Shown here: positions 14,304 through 21,593 of the stretch, piece after piece | Layout: each line of letters opens with the position of its first letter | Numbering within the stretch: the first letter of the stretch is position 1 | Origin: an uncultured Acetatifactor sp. | Lineage (GTDB): Bacteria; Bacillota; Clostridia; Lachnospirales; Lachnospiraceae | Direction: 5' to 3' | Assembly: GCA_910589655.1 (NCBI GenBank) | Contig: CAJUTJ010000144.1 | Span: 1-21,686, forward strand | Length of the DNA: 21,686 bases | The notes under the pieces: model-generated | Database searches by the model: none | What the model saw: only the letters and a program-made list of their open reading frames with translations | Told to the model about the DNA's origin: nothing | Translations under genes and position numbers: made by a program

Positions 14304-15057
14304 CCTGTCGCCTCCATTCTGTGAAAATAAAACCGTCCGAGTTGTTGCCGGAGACGGTGTAGGGAAGAGAATCCGGCAGTTCTAACGAGGTTTCTCCGCT
14401 CTCTGCCCTGATATAAGATACAAAGGTAGTCCGGCTGCCCTCGGTAATTCGATAGGGCTTGTGATGAAAGGAAAATTGCTTGATAAAGTTGATATATTCT
14501 TCCAGACACAATCCGTGGCTGACCATAATTTCCGCATGAGGGGCGCCTACATAGCGGAAATGCCAAGGCTCATGCCCGATGCCGGTGACGCTTTCCTTTC
14601 CGGCGGGATAGCGCAGAATGAAGCCGTATTTTGCGGCTTTCTCCCGAAAGGTCTGGCAGATACCGGTATCAGGGAATTCCGGACAGATAAAATCCACATG
14701 TTCCTGCCGCAGTCCTAAGTCAATGGCCAATCCGGTCTGGTGTTCGCTGTGGCCGGGAAAAGCCACAAACTTCCGGGTAAATTCTTCTCCGTTTTCCTTC
14801 ATGCTGTCATCCCAAATCTGCTGCTGTTCATCCTGCGAGCGCCATCCGCTGACAGGGACAATATACCGCCAGCCGTCTATTTCTGCCATCAGCCGGGAAA
14901 GGAGGGTGGCGGCGGTGCGGTCTAACAGAATCTCCGGAGTATCGTCGCAGACCGGCATGAGAAGGCTGCGAGAAGCGTCCTTCCAGCCAAATTCCCGGTT
15001 TACCAGCACTAGGCTGCCGGTGTGTATGCTTTCTTGCGTCAAAGTCAATGGTTTCAT
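14272..15057 (-). CDS. vanXY: D,D-dipeptidase/D,D-carboxypeptidase VanXY
   Basis: A 261-residue zinc peptidase of the VanY/VanXY family without a signal peptide, as expected for cytoplasmic VanXY enzymes. The motif SEHQTGLAID gives zinc ligands His106 and Asp113; EPWH gives the catalytic base Glu163 and third ligand His166. An upstream SGWRSQDEQQQIW segment carries the substrate-binding Arg73. It hydrolyses D-Ala-D-Ala and removes terminal D-Ala from precursors, eliminating the glycopeptide target. A C-terminal extension beyond about residue 200 (HKPYRITEGSRTTF onward) is read by eye as an added substrate-covering region. Start ATG 15057 has GGAGG upstream. Operon order vanG-vanXY-vanT fits vanG-type clusters. 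Confidence 0.9.
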   Translation of the reverse strand: MKPLTLTQESIHTGSLVLVNREFGWKDASRSLLMPVCDDTPEILLDRTAATLLSRLMAEIDGWRYIVPVSGWRSQDEQQQIWDDSMKENGEEFTRKFVAFPGHSEHQTGLAIDLGLRQEHVDFICPEFPDTGICQTFREKAAKYGFILRYPAGKESVTGIGHEPWHFRYVGAPHAEIMVSHGLCLEEYINFIKQFSFHHKPYRITEGSRTTFVSYIRAESGETSLELPDSLPYTVSGNNSDGFIFTEWRRQDAYQRQLRMA

Positions 15058-15177
15058 AGTTCCTCCCGTTCTGCCCTATAGGCTTATAAATTCTTTTCAA
15101 ATTGAGACATGTGTCCCGCAAGGTATGACGCATGTCCCGCAAAAAGTTTTTTTCAAACATGCGCCGGACAGATCAAT

Positions 15178-16290
15178 TTATGAGGCACATGTGGAGCATA
15201 CATTGGCTGAATTTGTGTGTGGCAGGTATTCTTGCTGTTCCAAAATCATATTTAAAATGTCGGCAAAAGAATATCCCGCAGCCTTCATCATTCCGGGATA
15301 ACGGCTGTGCTCCGTAAAGCCGGGAATGGTATTTACTTCGTTAAAAAAGATTTCGCCGTCGTGAGTGAGAAACAGATCCACTCGGGCAAAGCCGCTGCAG
15401 CCTAAAGCCCGGTAAATTTTTTTGGCGGTTTCCTTTATTTCTTCTGCCTTTTCAGGTGCAATACGGGCGGGAACATGGATGGCGGAGGTTTTCAGCGTAT
15501 ACTTTTCGGTATAATCAAAGAAGCCGCCGGATAATTCGATTTCGTCCACCTCTCCGGTAATCAGATCGTTGGTGCCCAGAACGGCGCATCCCACCTCAAA
15601 GCCGTCGATATTTTCTTCCAAAATGACCTCATTGTCGTATCGGAAGGCCAGTGCAACGGCAGAGGCAAGCTGTTCCGGCGTCGACACTTTCGTGACGCCG
15701 TAGGAAGAGCCGGCTTTGACCGGCTTCACGAACAGAGGATAACCGGTTTCTCCGGCAAAGGTTTCGGCATCCCCGAAAGCATCCCCCTGTTTTAACACCA
15801 ATGCCTTGGGAACTCGTACTCCGGACAGCGCTGCCAGCTTGTGTGCTCTGTCCTTATCCATACAGAGAGCGGAGGCTAGAGTACCGCAGCCGGCAATGGG
15901 GATTCCGGCCAATTCCAACAGTCCTTGCAAGGTGCCGTCTTCCCCGTTCCTGCCGTGGAGGACGGGAAGTGCGATGTCGATATTCAGGGAGTCCACGCCC
16001 CATGGCCGAAAGAGGAGAAGGCGGTGTTCTCCCCGGTTGGGAGAGAGTGCCGCGGGAGTACAGCAGCCGGAATGTTCCCAGCCGTCGTCCCGAATCATTT
16101 CCGGAGAACCTTCATAGAAATACCAATGACCCTCTTTTGTGATGCCGATTAGGACGGGCTCATATTTTTCACGGTTTAAATGAAGGATGACGGAAGACGC
16201 GGAGGACAGAGACACTCCATGCTCGGAAGAGCAGCCTCCGAAAAAGACGGCAACGTTTATTTTTGCTTTTTTACATGATTCTGCAGCCAT
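15178..16290 (-). CDS. vanG: D-alanine--D-serine ligase, VanG type
   Basis: A 370-residue ATP-grasp ligase. The N-terminal VAVFFGGCSSEHGVSL is typical of Ddl/Van ligases. HGRNGEDGTLQGLLELAGIP, ASALCMDKDRAHKLAALSG, KPVKAGSSYGVTKV, GFFDYTEKYTLKTS and FNEVNTIPGFTEHSRYPGMM closely follow VanG as I remember it. It joins D-Ala to D-Ser in the cytoplasm, giving precursors with low vancomycin affinity. D-Ser specificity is inferred from VanG similarity and the linked serine racemase, not from tested residues. The start ATG 16290 has AAAGGGG about 12 bases upstream, a long spacing. It heads the structural part of the operon, 334 bases after vanS. Confidence 0.93.
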   Translation of the reverse strand: MAAESCKKAKINVAVFFGGCSSEHGVSLSSASSVILHLNREKYEPVLIGITKEGHWYFYEGSPEMIRDDGWEHSGCCTPAALSPNRGEHRLLLFRPWGVDSLNIDIALPVLHGRNGEDGTLQGLLELAGIPIAGCGTLASALCMDKDRAHKLAALSGVRVPKALVLKQGDAFGDAETFAGETGYPLFVKPVKAGSSYGVTKVSTPEQLASAVALAFRYDNEVILEENIDGFEVGCAVLGTNDLITGEVDEIELSGGFFDYTEKYTLKTSAIHVPARIAPEKAEEIKETAKKIYRALGCSGFARVDLFLTHDGEIFFNEVNTIPGFTEHSRYPGMMKAAGYSFADILNMILEQQEYLPHTNSANVCSTCAS

Positions 16291-16385
16291 AAGTTGATAA
16301 GACCCCTTTCTGTTGTATCATTTGGTTTTGAATACATTGTTTCGTAAATAGCTATCCCAATAAAACAAGACGTTTTTGGGGGGGC

Positions 16386-16500
16386 ATGACAAAAATGCAG
16401 GCATTTCACAATCCTGATTTGAGATTCCCCGGAGAAACTCTATGTCTCATACCGAGGAATGCATAAATACGGCATTTCTCATTCGGATTTAAGATTCCGC
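16386..16500 (-). repeat. Imperfect tandem repeat in the vanG leader
   Basis: Two related blocks, 16386-16430 and 16459-16500, share GGCATTTC-CA-TC-GATTT-AGATTCC-C with one indel and a few substitutions; the GGCATTTC cores are 71 bases apart. They lie in the 334-base interval between vanS and vanG, which has no gene. They could be duplicated operators or repeated RNA elements. Confidence 0.65.
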
Positions 16501-16505
16501 AAAAC

Positions 16506-16564
16506 AAAAAGCTCTGTCCGATACCTGCTTTGCATGTACAAAGTGTATCAGGACAGAGCTTTTT
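16506..16564 (-). terminator. Long terminator-like hairpin between vanS and vanG
   Basis: AAAAAGCTCTGTCC pairs with GGACAGAGCTTTTT; inside, GATAC pairs with GTATC and CTTTG with CAAAG. It has A and T tracts on both sides, so it can act in either direction. It should end vanRS transcripts. Because a VanR-type promoter may start just upstream, it could also attenuate vanG. Confidence 0.85.
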
Positions 16565-16631
16565 ATATATAATTCTTTTCTTGACGAATTCCTAAGGTTT
16601 TCCTGCATAATTCTTACGATTTTCTTACGAT
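16564..16631 (-). promoter_or_regulatory. Candidate VanR-activated promoter with tandem VanR boxes
   Basis: On the minus strand ATCGTAAGAA occurs twice with an 11-base period (16631-16622 and 16620-16611), matching the VanR site I recall as TCGTA-n-GAAA-n-TT. A weaker TCGTCAAGAAAA starts at 16587, 32 bases (about three turns) from the second box. A TATATA at 16569-16564 fits a -10. The boxes overlap the vanS stop codon, upstream of vanG. Confidence 0.6.
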
Positions 16632-17791
16632 GCGGAAAGGGGCAGAATGACCGTGAAGAGGACACTGTTGTTTTCGCTGGCGGCGGTAATGGATCCGCCG
16701 TGCAGTTCTACGATTTCTTTGGAGATGGCAAGCCCTAAACCTGCGCCTCCGGTGGCAGACGAGCGGGAGGAATCCAGACGGAAAAACTGTTCGAAGATTC
16801 GGGAGAGCTTGTCGGGAGGAATGGTTTTCCCGCTGTTTTGCACCTTTACCACCACATGATCCTCCTCCTTTTTCAGGGAAAGGAATATTTCCGTGCCGCT
16901 GTAGCTGTAATTAACCGCATTTCGCACCAGATTGTCAAAGACCCGCTCCAATTTGTCGGGATCGCAGAGTATCTCAATGTTGGGGGAGATTTCCGTATGC
17001 CATGTCAAGTCCATGCTGTCTAAAATAGGTACAAATTCGCTTGCCAGCTGTTCCAGCATCCGGCTCATGGAAATCTGTTCCGGCTGCAAGGTCAGAGTGG
17101 TCAGGTTAAAGCGGGTGATATCGAAAAATTCGTTAATCAATTCTTCCAGACGTTCTGCTTTTTCCAGAGCGATTCCCGTGTAGTGCGCCCGAAGCTCGGC
17201 GGAGACCTGAGGCTCGTCCCGGAGTAACGTCAGATAACCGATGACGCTGGTAAGGGGTGTCTTCAGATCGTGTGCAAGATAGACCAACATGTCGTTCTTG
17301 CGCTGCTCCGCTTCCTTTGCCAGCAAGGCATTGCGCAGCGCCTGTTCTCGCACCAGATTCAGGTTGTCCTGTATGTTTTTCAGTGCGGGGGACAGCTGCA
17401 GGGCAGTGTTGGCGGGAGAGGAAAGAGTTTCCGCCGCTTCCACGATTTCATCCAGATATAACAGCGGTTTGCGGAGAAAGTGCCGGGTCACAAGGAACCA
17501 GCTGAGTACCCCGCCGATGCCAAACCAGCAGTATAGAGTCTCACCGATAAAACGCCCCAGCCAAAATATGATGCTGACAGTGTCCCCCGTGATCCTCCGA
17601 TAAACCATGTAAGCATTGTAAAATATCACAAACAGCACAATTAACAGTATCGGAAGAAAAATCAGGGATAAAGTATACTGCATCATAATATGCCAGAGGG
17701 TCTGCTTGCTGTAAGCGCTTAATTTCTTCTTGTTTTTGGCCGTATTTATAATTCTTGTCTGTTTCCATTTGGAAAAAATATTATGACTCAA
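16625..17791 (-). CDS. vanS: Sensor histidine kinase VanS (vanG type)
   Basis: A 388-residue kinase with two membrane helices (about 38-62 and 73-102) separated by only about ten residues, so it has almost no extracellular sensor domain. The dimerisation/phosphorylation motif is YLAHDLKTPLTSVIGY with His174. The ATPase domain shows the N box (DNLVRNAVNYS), NSGKTI, the F box (FEQFFR) and GGAGLGLAI. It would phosphorylate VanR in response to glycopeptides. The start is a TTG at 17791 with GGAGTGGGG 8 bases upstream, overlapping vanR by 11 bases, so the pair is coupled. The unusual TTG start could keep kinase levels low. Assignment to VanS rests on the cluster and the VanR partner. Confidence 0.9.
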   Translation of the reverse strand: MSHNIFSKWKQTRIINTAKNKKKLSAYSKQTLWHIMMQYTLSLIFLPILLIVLFVIFYNAYMVYRRITGDTVSIIFWLGRFIGETLYCWFGIGGVLSWFLVTRHFLRKPLLYLDEIVEAAETLSSPANTALQLSPALKNIQDNLNLVREQALRNALLAKEAEQRKNDMLVYLAHDLKTPLTSVIGYLTLLRDEPQVSAELRAHYTGIALEKAERLEELINEFFDITRFNLTTLTLQPEQISMSRMLEQLASEFVPILDSMDLTWHTEISPNIEILCDPDKLERVFDNLVRNAVNYSYSGTEIFLSLKKEEDHVVVKVQNSGKTIPPDKLSRIFEQFFRLDSSRSSATGGAGLGLAISKEIVELHGGSITAASENNSVLFTVILPLSAS

Positions 17792-18494
17792 TGGTATACC
17801 CCACTCCCCATACGGTTTTAATATATTTTGGTTTTCTGGCCGGCTCTTTCATCTTTTCGCGAAGCCGTGCAATATGCGTCATAACGGTATTATTACTGTC
17901 ATAGCAGGCTTCACCCCACACAGAGATGAACAATTCCTCGGAAGATATCACGCTTCCCTTGTGCTCGCAAAGATAAAAGAGAATGCTAAACTCGATGGGA
18001 GTTAAAATCAACTCCGTCTCGTTTAGGAAACATTTGTGGCTGTTCTTGGAGATACGCAGACCGCGGATGGATATTTCATCCGATAAAGCAGGCTGTTCCG
18101 CCTTGGTGTGCTGTGTCGCAATATTGTAACGGGTGTAGCGGCGCAGCTGGGTTTTTACCCGGGCTGTAAGCTCCAGCGGATTAAAAGGCTTGGTAATATA
18201 ATCGTCCGCACCCAGAGTCAGCCCCGTGATTTTGTCTATATCCTCCACCCGTGCCGTGAGCATTATAATAGGAAAGAGATGATTCTCCCGGATTTTCCGG
18301 CAGAGGGCAAAGCCGTCCATATCGGGCAGCATCACATCCAAAATAGCAAGACTTAATTCTTCCTCGGCCACACAGGCCAGAGCCTCCGCGGCGTTATAAA
18401 ATTTCCGGACCTGAAAGCCCTCATTTTTCAAATAAACCTCCACAAGATCGGCAATCGCCTGTTCGTCGTCCACGATTAAAATCTTATCATTCAT
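17781..18494 (-). CDS. vanR: Response regulator VanR (OmpR family)
   Basis: A 237-residue two-domain regulator. The receiver has the acidic pair Asp9/Asp10, phosphoacceptor Asp53 (AILDVMLPDMDGF) and the KPF lysine (ADDYITKPFNP). The C-terminal winged helix contains ELILTPIEFSILFYLCEHKG and ends KPKYIKTVWGVGYTIE, very close to known VanR proteins. Phosphorylated VanR would activate the vanG promoter and probably its own. Start ATG 18494 has AAAGGA upstream. It is first in the van cluster; the extended -10 promoter before it carries no obvious copy of the tandem VanR boxes seen before vanG. Confidence 0.93.
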   Translation of the reverse strand: MNDKILIVDDEQAIADLVEVYLKNEGFQVRKFYNAAEALACVAEEELSLAILDVMLPDMDGFALCRKIRENHLFPIIMLTARVEDIDKITGLTLGADDYITKPFNPLELTARVKTQLRRYTRYNIATQHTKAEQPALSDEISIRGLRISKNSHKCFLNETELILTPIEFSILFYLCEHKGSVISSEELFISVWGEACYDSNNTVMTHIARLREKMKEPARKPKYIKTVWGVGYTIES

Positions 18495-18546
18495 GATCTA
18501 TTCCTTTGCGGCTGCTTCATTAAAGAAACAAAATACACTTTTTTCC

Positions 18547-18555
18547 ATTATACCA
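18547..18555 (-). promoter_or_regulatory. vanR promoter, extended -10
   Basis: TGGTATAAT on the minus strand is a perfect extended -10 about 53 bases before the vanR start. The best -35 (TTGATT) is spaced 14 bases away, so the promoter may depend on the extended -10 or an activator. Confidence 0.55.
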
Positions 18556-18772
18556 TAAGCGCAGAAAATCAAGCGGCTGCAAAGCAGACATTTGATTTAC
18601 AAGCCATGGATTACCGTATAATGCATCACGAAGTGATGGCAAAACAGCGAAGCAGGCTTGTATTCTGCGCCAGCAGAATCATTATACTACAATTTTAAGA
18701 GCGTAGAAACAGCGAGTTTACACTTTTTTTAGGATAATATTTTGGGATGTTTATACATTTAGGGCAAGAATA

Positions 18773-18781
18773 TGATATACT
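18773..18781 (+). promoter_or_regulatory. Promoter of the divergent histidine kinase gene, extended -10
   Basis: TGATATACT fits an extended -10 about 30 bases before the kinase start. The -35 is unclear. The 317-base interval between vanR and this kinase otherwise holds the vanR promoter and a repeat-like segment at 18624-18675. Confidence 0.5.
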
Positions 18782-18811
18782 CTTAAATATGTTAAGGATA
18801 AGGTGATTTTC

Positions 18812-20293
18812 ATGAAATTTAAAACACGATTATATGTAACCTTTACCACTATTGTGATGCTGCCGCTGGCATTGACGGCATTGGCATTTTGTGCAATAGG
18901 CTTGTATTTGATGAACGTACAAAAGGGGCTGCCCGTTGCCGGAATTGATTACACGGATGCGGCACAGAATATGCGGGAGGTCATTAATACTACCGACAAG
19001 GCATATTACGTCTTGCGGGATCAGGCTGCAAAGGATCCTTCCATGCTGGCGAATTTGGAATATTTGACAAATGTCAATACCGATATTGCCAAGAAGTCTA
19101 CTTATATTATTGTGAGAAAGGGAGAGGAATTGTATTATGCCGGAAATAAAGATGCGGCAGAGGCGATCTTCTCAAAACTGCCCGATTACGGAGAAGCGGA
19201 TTTATCCGTGGACACGGGACTGTATTATGACGAGTTTGACAAATTTGTAAAACAGGTAGACTTTTTGTTTCCGGACGGAAGTCAGGGCAGCGCTTTTGTA
19301 GTGACTAAGACGAATTCCCTGATATCCAAACATTTGCTGGTGGATATGTTTGTTGCAATTTTGGTGATTTTGGTGTTCACCAGTCTGATGCTGACAAGAT
19401 GGATACACACCAGTGTTTTCTGTCCTATCAAAGATTTGAATGTGGCCATGCGCAGGATCAAGGAGGGTAATTTCGAGTATGCCCTGCAGACCGATGCCAA
19501 GGGAGAGATCGGTGATCTGTACCGGGACTATGAGGACATGCGCCTGAGGCTGAAAGAATCCACGGAGGAGAAGCTGGAGCATGAGAAGAAGAACCGTGAG
19601 CTGATCAGCAATATCTCTCACGATTTGAAAACTCCTATTACCGCCATAAAGGGCTATGTGGAAGGCATTATGGACGGTGTGGCGGATACCCCTGAAAAAA
19701 TGGATAAGTATATTAAAACCATCTATAATAAAGCCAATGATATGGACAGGCTTATCAACGAACTGACGGTGTATTCCGGCATTGACAGTAACCGTATTCC
19801 GTACAACTTTCACCGTATCAATGTGGCCGATTATTTCGGGGACTGCGTGGAGGAGGTGGGAATGGATCTGGAGCAGAAGGGAATAGAACTGAATTATTGC
19901 AATCTGGTCCAGCCTGACACGGTTGTCATTGCAGATCCGGAACAGATGAAAAAGGTCATTAACAATATTATCAGCAACAGCGTTAAATATATGGATAAAC
20001 CTAAGGGAATGATAGACATCCGCATTTTGGATGAAGTGGACTCCATTCAGGTGGAAATAGAGGATAACGGAAAGGGAATCGCCCAAAAAGATTTGGCAAA
20101 GATTTTCGAGAGGTTTTACCGCACGGATGCCTCACGGAATTCGGCACAGGGAGGCAGCGGAATCGGACTGTCCATTGTAAAGAAAATAGTGGAAGAGCAT
20201 GGCGGATATATCTGGGCCACCAGCAAGGAAGGAGAGGGAACCTGTATGCACTTTGTGCTTAGAAAATATATTGAACTGCAAAACGAAGTTTAA
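18812..20293 (+). CDS. Membrane sensor histidine kinase
   Basis: A 493-residue kinase. A first membrane helix (about 10-38) and a second (about 175-200) flank an extracellular domain of roughly 135 residues. A HAMP linker follows, then ELISNISHDLKTPITAIKGY with the phosphorylatable His, and an ATPase domain with NNIISNSVKY, DNGKGI, FERFYR and GGSGIGLSIVKK. Start ATG 18812 is chosen with AAGG about 8 bases upstream; the GTG at 18803 lies inside that site. It is divergent from vanR and precedes a cognate response regulator by 364 bases. The signal is unknown. Proximity to van does not by itself make it a van gene. Confidence 0.9.
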   Translation: MKFKTRLYVTFTTIVMLPLALTALAFCAIGLYLMNVQKGLPVAGIDYTDAAQNMREVINTTDKAYYVLRDQAAKDPSMLANLEYLTNVNTDIAKKSTYIIVRKGEELYYAGNKDAAEAIFSKLPDYGEADLSVDTGLYYDEFDKFVKQVDFLFPDGSQGSAFVVTKTNSLISKHLLVDMFVAILVILVFTSLMLTRWIHTSVFCPIKDLNVAMRRIKEGNFEYALQTDAKGEIGDLYRDYEDMRLRLKESTEEKLEHEKKNRELISNISHDLKTPITAIKGYVEGIMDGVADTPEKMDKYIKTIYNKANDMDRLINELTVYSGIDSNRIPYNFHRINVADYFGDCVEEVGMDLEQKGIELNYCNLVQPDTVVIADPEQMKKVINNIISNSVKYMDKPKGMIDIRILDEVDSIQVEIEDNGKGIAQKDLAKIFERFYRTDASRNSAQGGSGIGLSIVKKIVEEHGGYIWATSKEGEGTCMHFVLRKYIELQNEV

Positions 20294-20370
20294 GCGTAAA
20301 ACGCGGAATTGCTTTTTCGATGCAGGGCAGATTGGGCATCGATATACTTAAGACACATTGCATTCATAAT

Positions 20371-20546
20371 AAACCCTCATGCAACCGCCTGCACCACCAT
20401 GCAAGAAAGTATGAGGGGTTACTATGAAGATGCACACAAACCCGTAAGGACAGCGGGTTTGGCGCACAGCAGTCTCGGGATTTCGTGCAAGGAAGCACGT
20501 AACGCCTCGCGGTTACCGCAGGTAAGATGCAGGACTTTCATAGTAA
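20371..20546 (+). ncRNA. Candidate structured RNA or element, cloverleaf-like, between kinase and regulator
   Basis: A perfect 10-bp outer stem TTACTATGAA/TTCATAGTAA (20419-20428 with 20537-20546) encloses three hairpins: CAAACCCG/CGGGTTTG (20437-20461), CGTGC/GCACG (20484-20499) and GCGG/CCGC (20508-20518). Just upstream CCCTCAT/ATGAGGG (20374-20417) forms another stem abutting the first. It is not a tRNA. No protein is encoded. It matches no RNA family that I can name. Confidence 0.4.
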
Positions 20547-20657
20547 AATTGTTTGGCGGCTGAGGAAAGTTGAAAAAGCAGCAAACTGCTGCAGCTTGAA
20601 GAACGTATGGGGCATAAGAATCTTTTGAAAGTATTTAACAGAAATATGGAGGGAAAC

Positions 20658-21350
20658 ATGAGCAGAATTTTGATTATTGAGGATGAGGTTGCAATCGCGG
20701 ATTTGGAGAGGGATTATCTGGAGCTGTCCGACTTCCAAGTGGATATTTGTAATACCGGTGACGAGGGTCTTGCCGCGGCTCTGGCAGGCGAATATGATCT
20801 GGTGATTCTGGACTTAATGCTTCCGGGTATGGACGGTTTTGAGGTGTGCCGGAAGATTCGTGAGGAGAAAAATATTCCGATTTTGATGGTATCTGCCAAG
20901 AAGGATGATATAGACAAGATACGGGGTCTGGGTCTGGGCGCGGATGATTATATGACAAAGCCCTTCAGCCCCAGTGAGCTGGTAGCCAGAGTCAAAGCCC
21001 ATATGGCGCGGTATGAGAGACTGGTGGGCACGAATCAGAAGCCTCAGAACGATATCGTGGAGATACGGGGCATCCGGATTGACAAGACGGCGCGCCGCGT
21101 GTACGTGGACGGCGTGGAGAAAACTTTTACCACCAAGGAATTCGACCTGCTTACCTTCCTTGCGGAGAATCCGAACCACGTATATACGAAGGAAGAGCTG
21201 TTTCGGGAGATCTGGGATATGGATTCCATCGGTGACATTGCCACCGTCACGGTGCATATTAAGAAGATTCGTGAGAAGATCGAGGCGGATACTGCGAAGC
21301 CTCAATATATTGAGACTATCTGGGGAGTGGGGTATCGGTTTAAGGTATAA
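20658..21350 (+). CDS. OmpR-family response regulator
   Basis: A 230-residue regulator with receiver and winged-helix DNA-binding domains. Phosphoacceptor Asp52 lies in VILDLMLPGMDGF, the acidic pocket includes Glu8/Asp9, and the conserved Lys is in ADDYMTKPFSP. The effector domain contains KTFTTKEFDLLTFLAENP and ends AKPQYIETIWGVGYRFKV. Start ATG 20658 has GGAGGG 5 bases upstream; an in-frame ATG at 20607 lacks a site. It is the likely partner of the kinase just upstream; kinase-first order and the long structured gap between them are less common. Targets unknown. Confidence 0.92.
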   Translation: MSRILIIEDEVAIADLERDYLELSDFQVDICNTGDEGLAAALAGEYDLVILDLMLPGMDGFEVCRKIREEKNIPILMVSAKKDDIDKIRGLGLGADDYMTKPFSPSELVARVKAHMARYERLVGTNQKPQNDIVEIRGIRIDKTARRVYVDGVEKTFTTKEFDLLTFLAENPNHVYTKEELFREIWDMDSIGDIATVTVHIKKIREKIEADTAKPQYIETIWGVGYRFKV

Positions 21351-21396
21351 AGGATCTGTGACGGAGATGTGGGCATGTTGAGGAATGCCACGGAAG

Positions 21397-21440
21397 CAGT
21401 CTGTGTATTTGCGAATAAGCAAATGGACAGACTGTTTTTT
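21397..21440 (+). terminator. Intrinsic terminator after the response regulator
   Basis: CAGTCTGT pairs with ACAGACTG and, inside, ATTTGC with GCAAAT, followed by six T residues. It lies about 46 bases after the regulator stop. Confidence 0.88.
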
Positions 21441-21593
21441 GGTGCTTATTATCGGCCGTATTTTAAGTCTCTTCATTTCCACCATCTGCGCGCCTCGCTT
21501 CTCCGTCTTGCCCTGACACAAATATCGGGCACTGATATTCACTGTTATTTCCGCAACGCAGTACTAGTACAACGAATAATTAATTTCTGATAC

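Noticed and set aside
15109..15142. Duplicate GTCCCGCAA motif between vanG and vanXY
   Set aside because: Only 9 bases shared within a 120-base gap; too short to interpret without relatives.
14618..15301. 227-codon plus-strand frame opposite vanXY
   Set aside because: Overlaps vanXY and the vanG end; no start signal, no domain.
19202..20086. 294-codon minus-strand frame opposite the histidine kinase
   Set aside because: His/Ile-rich shadow typical of the antisense of kinase genes; the sense strand carries all the kinase boxes.
20419..20546. tRNA in the cloverleaf-like region
   Set aside because: The outer stem is 10 bp, the span is 128 bases and there is no anticodon arm or T-loop motif.
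20814..21542. 242-codon minus-strand frame opposite the response regulator
   Set aside because: Antisense shadow; the regulator on the plus strand is unmistakable and ends in a terminator.
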